Notes under the pieces: generated by a model | The model's database searches: none | What the model was told of the DNA's origin: nothing | What the model saw: only the letters and a program-made list of their open reading frames with translations | Part shown: positions 1-10,900 of the stretch, in pieces | Layout: every line of letters starts with the position of its first letter | Position numbering within the stretch: position 1 is the first letter of the stretch | Program-made: the position numbers and the translations under genes | From: Lepidodermella squamata | Lineage: Eukaryota > Gastrotricha | Assembly (NCBI GenBank): GCA_047495785.1 | Contig: JBLDXI010000007.1 | Coordinates: 4,402,001-4,466,000, forward strand | Reading direction: 5' to 3' | Length of the DNA stretch: 64,000 bases

Positions 1-865
1 TGCCTTGAAATTAGTCCGTAATTGCTCAATGCCATTAATGCGATGAATTTAAAACAGAAAAATTCAGGTTAACCGCGAAAGAATTATCGAAAATACATAA
101 TTCATCTTAATTTTTTCAAATTTCATATTAATTGGTCATTTTTTAAATAATTCTAGGAATTTTAGGCGAAGCATGACTTCTGAGAATGTTAGGCTGAATT
201 TGCTGGTGATTTATTCAGAAGTATTCTGGTCAATCTTGACCAAGGTGATTGATTTTTTAAGCTGTGATTTCAAATGAAATTGTTTGCGAAATCGGACGAT
301 CTGGGCATTTTGAAGTAAATTGAAATAATGAGCAGGGTGCGAAGTACAGGGGTGCTGGGGTGTCGCGACACCCCAGCTTCGGGATTCCAAACAGAGGAAG
401 GCTGAAAATACCACAGGGAGGACCCTTTGGTTTCTTCGGCTTCGTGCTGGAAACTTGCCAGAAAACACCTCAGCTCCCGGATCCTACATCGCACACTGAT
501 AATGAGATTCCAGGTTTTGTTATTATTCTGAGTTCCGTAACCCCAGGCAGGACTTAAAATCAGAGTAAAGAAACAAGGCCAGCCAGCCAAATCAAAGCCG
601 CCCGGGCAACTCAGAAAAAAACTTTGCGACGAACTTATGATTCATAGTGTTATTGTTTCACAGCCTTCAGCGAGCGAAATTTGTGATGACACGTAATCCG
701 TGTCCGTCTCTTTCTGCGCGTTGGCATGGCAACTGTCTTAAGACGTAGAAACGGTCTATTTTTAGCTTCTGCATTCAATTACAGCCCTCGTTATAGCTTT
801 CCCTTGTTTAAAGACCGGGTCTGGCTCCCGACCCAGTGCTTTTATCGAGGGAGCACTGTATTTAC
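1..865. other. Intergenic, no gene recognised
   Basis: No open frame here looks like a real protein. The only structured part is a dispersed repeat at 335-440, listed separately. Confidence 0.6.
335..440 (+). repeat. Dispersed repeat, second copy in inverse orientation at 62430-62535
   Basis: The block starts GTGCGAAGTACAG, contains a palindromic GGGGTGTCGCGACACCCC core and runs into ACCCTTTGGTTTCTTC. The reverse complement of 62430-62535 matches it along its length with scattered changes. The second copy is bounded by GTGCGAAGTA (62384) and TACTTTGCAC (62535), so it may be a small inverted-repeat element. No coding content. Confidence 0.5.
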
Positions 866-1137
866 CACACTGTGGATGGGGAGCAAGTGGTCGAGCGGTC
901 CCAGCACCTCACTGGCGGCGAAGAGGCACGGGTTCAATCCCCAGAACCGCAACACCGTGTAGGACGCCATTCACCGGCAATCAAGATATGGCTACTCAGT
1001 ACACAAAGCCTGGGAACCATGGTACGACCATCAACCATGGGTATAGTGGACTCATAAGCCTTGTGATGATGTCTGATACCAAATGCTAAATGTCGAAAGG
1101 CAACTTGCATAAATAAAGAGTATGAGTATGAGTATGC
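866..1137 (+). mobile_element. tRNA-derived SINE
   Basis: The 5' part has a Pol III A box (AGTGGTCGAGCGG, about 885-897, as in Leu/Ser tRNAs) and a B box (GGTTCAATCCC, about 931). The stretch between them could hold an anticodon arm. The tRNA-unrelated body ends in GCTAAATGTCGAAAGGCAAC followed by a hexamer tail (AGTATG)n. This 3' end closely resembles the reverse complement of the CR1-like LINE end at 27788-27850, which has an (AGTATC)n tail. That suggests the SINE uses the LINE's reverse transcriptase. It is not an intact tRNA gene. Confidence 0.7.
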
Positions 1138-1420
1138 TGAAACAATACCTAGAGAAAATTATTGAATTTAACAGGAGTACTTTTATTAATTTTATGGATG
1201 AAAAAAGCACAGTCGACCGCGACCAAGTGTACGAAGCGCTCGAGGGTCTAGCAGTTTCTCGCAGTCTTATAGTTATAGATAATATCAAGGCTTTATACAA
1301 GGACATTTACACATTGCCACTGTGCGAGTAAATGGCGTAAGCGCGAAACCCTTCCGGGTGACTAAGGGACTAAGGCTTCCCACTGTCCCCCCTGGCTATT
1401 TATAGTTGAATTAAATGCAG
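1138..1420 (+). pseudogene. RTE-like LINE fragment (RT motif A region), degenerate
   Basis: The translation resembles the RT palm of the LINE at 45637-49556: VDRDQVYEALEGL and SLIVIDNIKALYKD match its VDREKVWAALQNM and SLIEAIQSLYKV. After the stop at about 1331 a second frame gives VNGVSAKPFRVTKGLR, matching the VTRGLRQG region. Frames are broken, so this is a relic. It appears to continue at 1676 and 3003. Confidence 0.65.
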
Positions 1421-1496
1421 TCTGCAAGAGAAAACGATGAGTGGCAAATGTTACTAGCGGCTGTCGCAAGATTTGGAGGAAAAGCAATTACCGTAG

Positions 1497-1670
1497 TTGT
1501 TCCAATAGTAGCCCAGGGTTGAGGGGCCAATTCGGTTCGTAAATATCAAAAATATCAAATTCACCAAATTCGTAAATATCAAAAATATCAAATTCACCAA
1601 CAATTATTTTTCGAAATTTTTGAAAATCTCGAGGTTAAAATTTTAGTAGCCCGGGCTGCTGTAGGAACAA
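1497..1670. mobile_element. Possible small inverted-repeat element
   Basis: The ends are imperfect inverted repeats of 18 bp (TTGTTCCAATAGTAGCCC against GGGCTGCTGTAGGAACAA). Inside is a directly duplicated AT-rich unit at about 1536-1600 (AATATCAAAAATATCAAATT). It sits inside the broken LINE relic. No clear target-site duplication. Confidence 0.35.
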
Positions 1671-1675
1671 ATAAG

Positions 1676-1905
1676 GTACTTATAGATGTTTTTGTTGGGG
1701 TGGGCGGACAGTTGAGATTTAAAATTAACGTTCCAAAAACTAAATTTATGAGAGTCAATAAAAATAACTGTAATTTACATTAACCTTTTTCTATCTACTG
1801 GCAGTTGATTGAGGAAGCCGATCAGTTCGTTTATTGCGGAAGTGTTATCACGTCTGACGGCAGGTGTAAGGCTGATATAAGGACTCGTTTGGCAAATTTT
1901 CAGAT
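1676..1905 (+). pseudogene. RTE-like LINE fragment (RT thumb), degenerate
   Basis: The frame reads LIDVFVGVGGQLRFKINVPK then TKFMRVNKNN, and after a frame break VYCGSVITSDGRCKADIRTR. These match LLIDIFVEACQSLGLKINV, TKFMVINKGD and YLGSIITSDGASKSEIRAR of the LINE at 33476-36180. It is the next piece of the relic that begins at 1138. Confidence 0.7.
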
Positions 1906-2264
1906 TTATCTGTTAATGACCATTCACCCCTAGGTGCTCTCGGTCCAGGAGCAGAGTCGTTAGCACATTACATATCATATATGCATATATATATATATAT
2001 TTATATTCACATATCACGTATTTGATCAGATATGATTATTTGTAGTAAGGATTTTTCGGTATTTTTGTTTTTTCGTTTGGTTTTTATTGGTTTTATTGAC
2101 TCGTTTGAGGGATCCAGGGCTGTTTGTCTCGCTGGACAACAAGTTTGGTCAAGTTGGACGGGTTTGCTAGTTTGTCCGTTCGAGAAGGTGGCGGCAGGTT
2201 GTTATTGTTGGATTCAAAAAACAAAACACGTTAGCTTTCAGGTGATGGTTAGACTTACTCCAAA

Positions 2265-2357
2265 GTTGAAGGCTCAAGGCTTAGGCTCAGGTGAAGACTC
2301 GGGTCAAGGCTAAGGGTGAAGGCTCAGGGTGAGGGCTCAGGTGAAGGCTCAAGGCTC
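2265..2357 (+). repeat. Degenerate minisatellite
   Basis: About eight imperfect copies of an 11-13 bp unit of the type GGCTCAGGTGAA, with variants GGCTCAAGG and GGCTCAGGGTGA. It lies between two pieces of the LINE relic. A 182-residue minus-strand frame at 2497-3045 nearby resembles nothing I know. Confidence 0.6.
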
Positions 2358-3002
2358 TGTATGAATCAAAAGGGAAGGATTAAATATGACCAAGGCTGGC
2401 GGTTGGCTGAGGTCAGGGATTCAAGGCTCCGGCTCTGAAAGGCAAGCTCAAAATGTAAAATGGGTGAACTGGACTGAACCAGCAAGTGAGTTTCGACTAA
2501 TGCGGTCCTACGATCGCGAGAGATCTGGGTGCTAGTCGACGTATAGGAGCCATACGGGTGTATTTTCCTGCAACGGTTCCACGGAGGTGCTCGCTCCTCC
2601 AGGCTGGTGAGTGATTGCTCATGATTTTTCTCCCGAAAGCGTCGAATTCGAGGTGCCAGATGTAGCGCAGATAACTGGCCATGACTTCGCTGGTCTGGAG
2701 GCAGCGCTTTCCACATTCTTCTAGTCTGTCCCAAAGTAACTCTTCGATAGATTTCACTTCTGCCAGAAATAGGGTTCCGTAGGCATCAGCGTCATATGGC
2801 AGATCTAGCGCGGCTGCTCTTAGGCCATTCGCTTGGATTTCGTTTAGAAAAAGGCAAGGAAAAAGGCAACAAGGCTTTGTTGCTATACGGAAAAAAATGT
2901 TTAGCAATCGATCTGTCCCGCGGCTACGGAAAAATGAAATGTTTAGGGCGCTGTGGACTGTGGATGCGACTAACATGCATGGCGGCGAAAGTTGGACGTT
3001 AA

Positions 3003-3115
3003 CTTCTTCGAGGATGCGGGGTGACTCGACGTAGGTTTTAAGCATTATTTGCGTAAAATTTGCGGCGTAACACTTACGGACAGCATTCGCAATGGGGTCA
3101 TTAGAAATTCACAGA
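3003..3115 (+). pseudogene. RTE-like LINE fragment (C-terminal region)
   Basis: The DNA aligns with the reverse complement of 32580-32680, including GGTGACTCGACGTAGG. The peptide RKICGVTLTDSIRNGVIRN matches RKICGVTLRDRIRNEVIRN. It is the third piece of the dismembered relic. From 3116 to 3533 I see nothing recognisable. Confidence 0.7.
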
Positions 3116-3533
3116 AGAAAGTCAAACTTTCTTCATGGATCCGGATATCCACCGACGATATCCACCTAGATAATTTGCCCATAGATAAAAATTTCCGAAT
3201 GGATGGAGAAAATCACATTATCACAATCAGCTCAGTGAATTTATTTCCATTTACAGCTTTTCCTGCACGCAACATAACCGAGCATGAACAGAAAGAAAAT
3301 TACTGTAATACATAGGTACTAACAAAAATACCAAATGGGCCGGGTTTCTATTGGACAGGAAAAATCATAAATTTGATGTAATCTATCCGCTAGAGAAATC
3401 GCAACACATAAAAGTATAATACAATAAGAATTTGCAAGACCCAACGTCTACCATAACTATACCTCATAGCGACTCATTTTGTCTTTCAAAACCAGGGCCG
3501 TTATAACTTCACCAGACATCAGGCATCGACCAA

Positions 3534-5857
3534 TTAAATATTTTGCACAAGGTAGAGATTGACAGCGAGGACGCCTTCGAATGCAACAAGGAAAGCTAGG
3601 CTGTCCAGGGCGCGGATTAGTGACAAAGCAAAGTTGCCAATGACATTCACGCGGCTTTCGAACCTGGCATTGTCCTTTGAAGCCAGCCTGGACGTTATGA
3701 CTTGGTACACGGCGATGCAAGCAATCGTTCCAGTGAGGCCGAGCACGTAATTAGCGTACAAAATCTCCTGATCAGTCGCAGGAACACTCGAGAGCACGTC
3801 TGACTGGGCGACAATCAGCGACAGCATGATTGTGCAACAAATTCCAGGCCGATCCGGAACGGCTGGGTCCATGAAGAAGGTTGCGAAGGCGAGAATTATC
3901 AACACATAGCAAGGCACAACCATGTTGACGACGTAGTAACCAGGGTTGCGTCTGAACACGAAATGGATCTTCGCATATGACACTGGAACCGACAGCCTGG
4001 TTGGGCAGGTGACGTTTCCCTTCGCAACGGTCAGCGAATCGAAAGACCAAACACCGTAGGATAAATCTCCAGGCAAGACATGTATCCCATCCAAGGTGAT
4101 AAAATGGGAAGCTTCAGACACCAATATCACTATTTCACAGGTTTGAGTGTCGAATGGAAATTTTGTCAACTCGTAATCGCAGCTCGCTGTGAAGGTCCCG
4201 ACCCGGTTCCAGTGGAAGAACAACGTGCGATTCGGAACTGTGGGGTAGTAGGCAATGTCCATCGTCTCGCCGCAATCTGGGTTCAAAAGGTCGAATTCAG
4301 GTGTTTTGTTGGCGAAAATCAGCGACGGGCGCCAAATGTCAGTTCGGCGGGTTGACAGAAGTCGTTCCTTATCCGCTGCCCCGGGCGCTGTATACGCTGC
4401 CCCGCACGACCCGACCATCCATTGCAGAAGCAACCCGCCCCACAACGACAACTCGTGCTCCTCCTGGTCGATCGAAGCCACCCGTTCGACGGTTAGCGTC
4501 GCGTATACTTTCGTTTGTGGGCTTGGTGCGCGCCTGTCATAGTTGAGGGCGTCGCATGGCATCAGATCGTCAACATCAACCGTCGGAATGTGGTGCCCTT
4601 CATCCAGCTGCGGGATAGGGAAATGATCGTCCGATTGCGTTACGCTCGGCATTTTGAAGGTAACTGGAGATGTCGAAGTTGTAGTTGTAGTCGTAGTCGA
4701 CGTTGATGTCTTGCTCGCGCAGTCGTAGATAGCGACGTGATACAGGTCCATCGTGTCCGCCAGAATGGCATTTTTCCCGCCAATGCCGAACGCCATGTTC
4801 TGTCCCATGCTGGCGATTCGAACGGGTGAAGGGTTGCCAGTAAACGGACCGATGCACGAGCCATTTTTCACACAAAAAGCCAACTGTGATGAGACAAAAA
4901 AAGAATAAAGCTTTTTGTCATGCTGTAATGGATTTTTCAAGACGAGCGAAAAAAGCATAGATCATGGAAAAAAACAAGGCTAGGTTCCGATTTTCCATCG
5001 CAGATCTTGCTCGATGTGTTAAAAAGCCCTATATTCAAGCTATTGTCTCTACCTCGAAGTTTTACCGTCTAAACATTAAATGGTGAGAAACTTTCTCAGA
5101 GAAAGCTAGAAAACATTCGAAGCCTACCGAAACTTGCGTGCCATTGGTCACGCGAATCTGGTGAATGACGTAGTTGTTTCTCAAATACGGATCGCGGGGT
5201 ACACTCGGAGAAGCAACTGTTGTAAAATTTCCTCCAGGTGTTGTTATGACTCGCGGTTCAACCCAAGGCCCGTATGGATAGATTATAACACTCAATCCGA
5301 CGAAAAGTGAATTATCAATGCCATAGCCTCCGGTATCTAACGAATACAGTCAGTGTCAGTTCTCTTTTAATTTCACAAAAACTGAAATTACATCCGGTTA
5401 CCGGTCGTTTCAGTGAGGCATTATTAGCAATCACAACGCGCACGCCATCAGCTGGTCCGCCATCATTATCGGTGTTGTATGCCAAGATTTCGATGTAAAA
5501 ATCGTCCAGATTGAACACCTGATAAGTTGTGATTCCATTTCAGTTTGGGTTTGGGTAAAAATTGTGACACTTGAAAGTAATTCTTCGAAGTTTAATGATC
5601 AAATCTACCTGTTTATTCCAGAGACCAGATTCATACCATGTATTACTTTCTGACGTCAATCTGGTCGTATTTGGCGGCTGCCCGGTCGTTTTGAGGTTTG
5701 GCATGGGAAGATAGTCCCAGTAGGCCGAACGGTCAGTCGCGTGATCAATCAGTGACATCTGGGGCACCAGAGTGCCACAGGACAGCAGACTCTGCCCGCC
5801 AGCAGCATTCAGAGAACAAGCCAAGCAGATGAAGGCAGAAAGGCTTGCGTGAAACAT
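3534..5857 (-). CDS. Receptor A: one six-Cys domain, Thr-rich linker, Cys-loop channel
   Basis: Exons on the minus strand: 5609-5857, 5392-5518, 5128-5336, 3534-4883 (644 aa). A signal peptide (about 1-22) precedes the six-Cys domain, which starts SCGTLVPQMSL and ends AIYDC near residue 250. This copy lacks the middle cysteine pair. A short run of Thr/Ser (STSTTTTTTTSTS) leads to a Cys-loop receptor: ligand-binding fold with WRPSLIFANKTPEFD, Cys-loop CDYELTKFPFDTQTC, and four membrane helices. The pore segment starts PDRPGICCTIMLSLIVAQSD. The M3-M4 loop is about 20 residues, far shorter than in animal nicotinic receptors. There is no vicinal Cys pair in loop C, and the usual loop B Trp is Glu. 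It is probably a plasma-membrane channel; ligand unknown. It is transcribed away from gene B. Confidence 0.85.
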
Positions 5858-7918
5858 GATCTATACCATTTCTAAAAACACAGCTGAAATCGAAAAGTGG
5901 GCAGGAAAATTGATAGGGAAATATGAATCGAAGCCTATTCAGGCTTAAAAGAGCCCGCCCAGGAATTGTTAGCAGTAACAATAACCAAACTACCACCAAC
6001 CTAGTGATGAAGAGTGAAACTTCCACGACTCAACTTGAGAGATGAATTTTATCAGCTATCCGAAAGCCAGCACTTATTTGCCTCGGCGCGTTCAAGTTTC
6101 AAATCGTAAAATATTAACAAGCCGCGCGTAGTGTCTAAGCTATTGCGATTGGTTGCTAGAGAAGCTCCATAAAACGAAGCGTTGTCGCACGCTTGAGCCT
6201 AAACGATGCTGTTATTCTTTTCGAAGCGTGCATCCGCCTACTCGATCGATATTGAATCGTCTATGCATTGCTCTCGCTGAAGTCCTGAAACCAAACGTCA
6301 GCCCTACTACTTTTTCGCGCGTCGTCCTATTTTTCATGCCCGGTGACTTCTACGGGCGAGCAGGGCCGGTAGAGGTGTCGTTTCTAGCTGTCTCCGCTTA
6401 TTTCATGTATCTGAAATGAAGTTTCTTTTTCATTTTTCACGTTTTTCGAGCGTTGCTTCAGTGCGGGATAGCGTGAAGTTTAAATGTGTAACTAGGAAAT
6501 CGGGTAGCGTTTAGCATAAGGGTCCTGAAACACCTTTCTGATTTCTGAGCGATCGAGATTCGGCGCAAATCGATAGTATTTATGAAACTATTGGCAAATT
6601 TTGGAACCACTGGGAAGCCCATGAAGTGACTACCATTTTCGTTTCAATCGTATGAAATGTTTCTCCTAAAATACCGCAAACATCAACACGTTGCGTTTTA
6701 TTCATCGCACGCTTCAAAAATAGTGTGAATGCCCTAGGCTGCCGTGAACCGTGATGAGCATGGCCGAAATTTTTGCGTAAATAACAAAAATTGATTCAGA
6801 GTTGAAGCTCTCAATTCACAGTCCCAAAATGAGCTCACCCACAGTCCCAAATGGGGCGCATTTTTTTCCCGAAATGCTAAGTCATTTTCGAAGTATGCTA
6901 ATGCAGAAACATTAGCACTTAGTTGGTGATGGCGCAATAGCGCAAATGGCGTTGGCGATTGCTCTAAGAGTCGCGCGTTAACGTCGTCTCCGCCCATCAT
7001 TGTCGTAGCATGCTCGCGGACTGGCGCGACACCCTACGCGCATTTGAAGCTATTGCAGACGCTAGATTTCTGAAATACGTGCTTTTCACTTCAGAGTTAT
7101 TGAAAAACATGCATTTTAAATTCAAAGAATTTTCAGCTGAATAGCAAAATATCGATAGCTAAGAACCCCTCACGAAACATTTTCGGAGCCCGAATTTTCG
7201 AACTGCAGGGTATTTCTGTCTGGTTTTCTTGCCTGGGCCTCTCTCGACCTGAATGGTACGGTATCCCACGTAACGCCCATACTTCACACCTTCTTTGCTC
7301 CTTGCAACAAAGACTCATATAAATGCGCTTAAAAGCAAGCATGGTACATTGTATCAAAGATTGTATTCATGCAAAATACAATATTTTTTTAAGCAGAGAA
7401 AAGCGCAAACGACTTGAAGCTTGAAGCTCCCACCCAGAGCGAAGTACTGCTAGGGATGGTAGGGATCATCCCTACCAGTTCCATCGGTCCGTGCGGTGAG
7501 CTCATTCAGGTACCAAGTACCTAAGGGGGGACTTCTAGTCCCTACCAGTTCCGCGTTCCGCGGTCCTACTTCGCTCCATGCTTCGCCCATTAGAAACATA
7601 CAAACAAACCTCGAACAATTCAAGTACAGCAATAGTGAAATTCAACCAAAGTTCACCTCAGAATGTTCGAACGCACCTCTCTAGCGAAGCACAAGATCGG
7701 CTGTTAGCGGCTGTTGGTTCTGGATCGCTTTTAGCTCTCAGCTTTGAATACTTTTTACTACGAGTCAAAAATGACAAGACGAATTTTGCGAATGTTCGAT
7801 GATTGCTTAGAATTTTTAGGTTTTGAATAAATTATTTACAGTGGCATCCTACTCCGCATTTTCGCAAACAAGCCGACGAGGTGTGAAATCGAAATCGTTG
7901 AACACTCTTGTTTCCGAC
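5858..7918. other. Intergenic region between divergent receptor genes A and B
   Basis: Both flanking receptor genes start outward from this 2-kb gap, so it should hold both promoters; I cannot point to specific boxes. It contains one short inverted-repeat element at 7437-7576. Short open frames here (e.g. 6153-6419 and 7578-7802) resemble no protein family. Confidence 0.5.
7437..7576. mobile_element. Short MITE-like element, second copy in gene C intron
   Basis: Perfect 10-bp inverted ends GAGCGAAGTA and TACTTCGCTC. The body contains TCCCTACCAGTTC twice. A diverged copy at about 14138-14275 has GAAGTACCGCCAG, two TCCCTACCAGTTC motifs and a triplicated TACTGTCC. No coding capacity. Confidence 0.5.
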
Positions 7919-10900
7919 ATGAAACTGCTCATCGTGCTAAGCTACCTGGGCAGCGCCATTGGTCAAGGAATACCCCGATGTGGAACGGTGGTTCCACAGT
8001 TGAGCCTCTTCAGCCATGTTGACGCAGATCGAGCGGTTAACTGGGATTTGTACCAGCTGTTGGACGCGGCGAATTCACCACTGAATGCTACTCGTCTCTC
8101 TATAGGAGGATGGCATGGCAACGCTGGCCTACGGTCGAAAAGTGTTAGTATTGCGATTATTTCCGATCTTTCATATCACGCTTTTGTATTTTACCAGTTT
8201 TTTACGCTGACAAATTTCTATATCGAAGTTGTGGTTTACATTACCTCGCCAATGACTGGGGTTGCAGAAGGCGTTCAAATTACGATCGGCAACAACGCTT
8301 CAATGAACCCGTTCACAGGTAAAGTCTTCGAGCGGCCTAAAGATTTGTCGTGATTGCTTTATATCAAGCGGGCAATTATTACGGCATTGATTGGACATCA
8401 TTTGTTGGCATGGGCGTCCACTCAATCCCCTTCCTAGGGACCTATTTGAGCTGGATGAGCACAGTCCCATATGGACAAGACAGCCCGCCCTATTACTGCT
8501 CAGTTCGCGATGTCATCGTGTGTCAGTCAGGTATCGATGCTAACACTTGGATGCTTAACACGCTCGTCAAGATTCAAGTTCGCGTCGAGGCTGGTTACAA
8601 AATGTCTATAGCTTCGTGTTTCGGTAATGGCACATGCTTGGGCCCATTAAATGGGTCGTCGAGTCTCTACTCGTTGCTGAGCTCTTTCTCAGGTCAGCAG
8701 ATGGTTCTCGGCGTTAGTACAAGAAATGGGGGAAATTCAAATCAAGTTGATATCCTAAGCATCGGCGTCTACGATTGTTCAAACGATTCATCTCCGAACC
8801 GGTATGTTCAAAATTATGTTAAAGAAATAAGAGTACCAATTATGCTCCGGCAGGATACCTATTTCTGGGACATTCTCACCCCAATGGTCTCTTATCAATC
8901 ACGTGGCCGATCGAGCTAGGTATTGGGACTACTACCCCTACGCTGGTATGAGTTCAGCCGGTCAGCAGGCTAACACAACCCGACTGTCATCAGAGGGTTC
9001 AGCTAACGTCGAAACTGGCCTGTGGAATAGAATAGTAAGTCACTACGTATTCCGTGCTTAAATTACCATGCCAAAATGGCTCGTTTTATAGTTTATTGTA
9101 CCATTTTGCCCCGTTTGTAGTAACATGAAATATTTATGGTGATACCGTAATCCGGTACAACTTTGAACAGGTACAAGTTTGAACATTTCACGCAAATCAG
9201 CTTTTATCTGAAACCATGGGGTTATGTTATGTATCAACCATGGGGATCTACCGCTTGGGAATTTCAGTGAATATGGGTCTCGTTGAGATGTAACATTTTG
9301 CCAAGTTTCATGAATACAACCCCCACGGTTTCTCTCTTAAAAATTCCCGAAAAATAAACGTTTTTGGTCTACTTTGAAGTGTTGTCCGGCGATAACAGTA
9401 GCAGATATCCGCGCGGTCCAACTTGGCGAATTCAAGCTTATACTTTTCTGAAGAAGTAGCCAAAAAGGCACGCCCTTCTACAGAGTGGTTTTCGCGTGGC
9501 ATGCGCTCAAGGTTGCAAGGGTAGCCGGTACAACTTTGAACACTCGAAAGTACAAGTTTGAACACGGTGGAAATTCATTATTTTTCAAGGAGAATTTTTC
9601 AAGTTTTTTAAAGACTTCGCTCGCATTTACTGAACTCCACTAGGCTCCATAGAGAACGTAGGGATCAGAAAAAAAGACTTCTTATCTCGTATTGGCAACG
9701 AATTAATTTCAAATACCGAGTGAAAAGTCAACCATAAAAATGTTGATGGCTTATTATTTTTAAATGTTCACGCACTCCGTCCTCTATGGGCAAACCAGAG
9801 GGTTTTTTTTATTCGCAACACTTCGAACAGTATATACTGTATTTTGTGTATTGTCGTTCGAAAATAGCACTTTCTACAAAAAATGAAATGATTTTCTACG
9901 CGTTCGTAAATTCGCTGTTTTTCAAACAGCATAAAGTGTATTTTTCCAGCACATGATTTTTGAATCTGTGCAATATGCAGAAATAGTAAGCCATTCGCAA
10001 ATATGACTTTATCAATCAGGCGAAATCGATGTGGAGGGTTCGACTCCTCGTGGGGTCAAGCCATTGTTATCTTATAATTTTCGCCCCGGCACTTTTTATG
10101 CGCACAAGCAGCCCATTTCTACACTTTGCACACTTTTTCTGGCTGTATTTTTTGTAGGAAAAATAGGGCTGTATTTTCTGTATTTTTTATTCGAATTCGT
10201 AGAAAATACAGGAGAAATACAGTATTTCTGTAGCGAATTTTCGAATGCAACAAACTGTAGCTGTAGCTGTATTTACTGTTGCGAATAAAAAAAACCCCTC
10301 AGTGAGTTGAAAATCGCAAATTTCACGCGAAATTCTCGCCCACGAATAAAGGTGGATTTTTTTATTACACTCTTTATTGGTGTTCAAAGATCAAAGTTGT
10401 ACTTTCGGGGTACCCGGTACCCGTTGCCAAATCCTTACGCTTGAGAATTTCCGAGAATAAAAAATATCAGGATGCTACGCAAGGCGGCCCCTATCGAACT
10501 ACGTTGAAAACCCGACCAAAATCGCATCTGTTGAATTTACACAGCACATTGAAGTTTGCATGGACGTAGGTGTTCAAAGTTGTACCGGATTACGGTACAT
10601 CATGTTGAAATAAGATGACTCACTGTTGGAGGAAACGCACTTGGTACATCGTACCCTCTTCAGTTCGAGAATTTCAGACGGGAAAACCCGGAAAATCAGC
10701 GTGAAAATCATTTGCTCTTAAAATGCAAAAGGAAATGTTCCATGTTCCAGATGCCGACTCGCGCCCCGATTCCGATTGCTATTGACATTTTCAACGCATT
10801 TCAAACACTGCCTCGAAAACAGCGAAATTGAAATTTTGTATTTTGTAGTACTTGCGCTCAGGGAATTGTGAGCCGTCGTAATATGTAGGGGTGCAGCGCA

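Noticed and set aside
1981-2002. TA-rich microsatellite as a possible regulatory site
   Set aside because: Simple ATAT repeat in transposon debris with no gene start nearby.
2497-3045. 182-residue minus-strand frame
   Set aside because: Resembles no family I know, lies between pieces of a LINE relic and partly overlaps one; treated as chance until expression is shown.
7823-7918. Upstream in-frame ATG for receptor B
   Set aside because: The downstream ATG at 7919 directly starts a good signal peptide; the extra 32 residues are polar and not shared by the other receptors.
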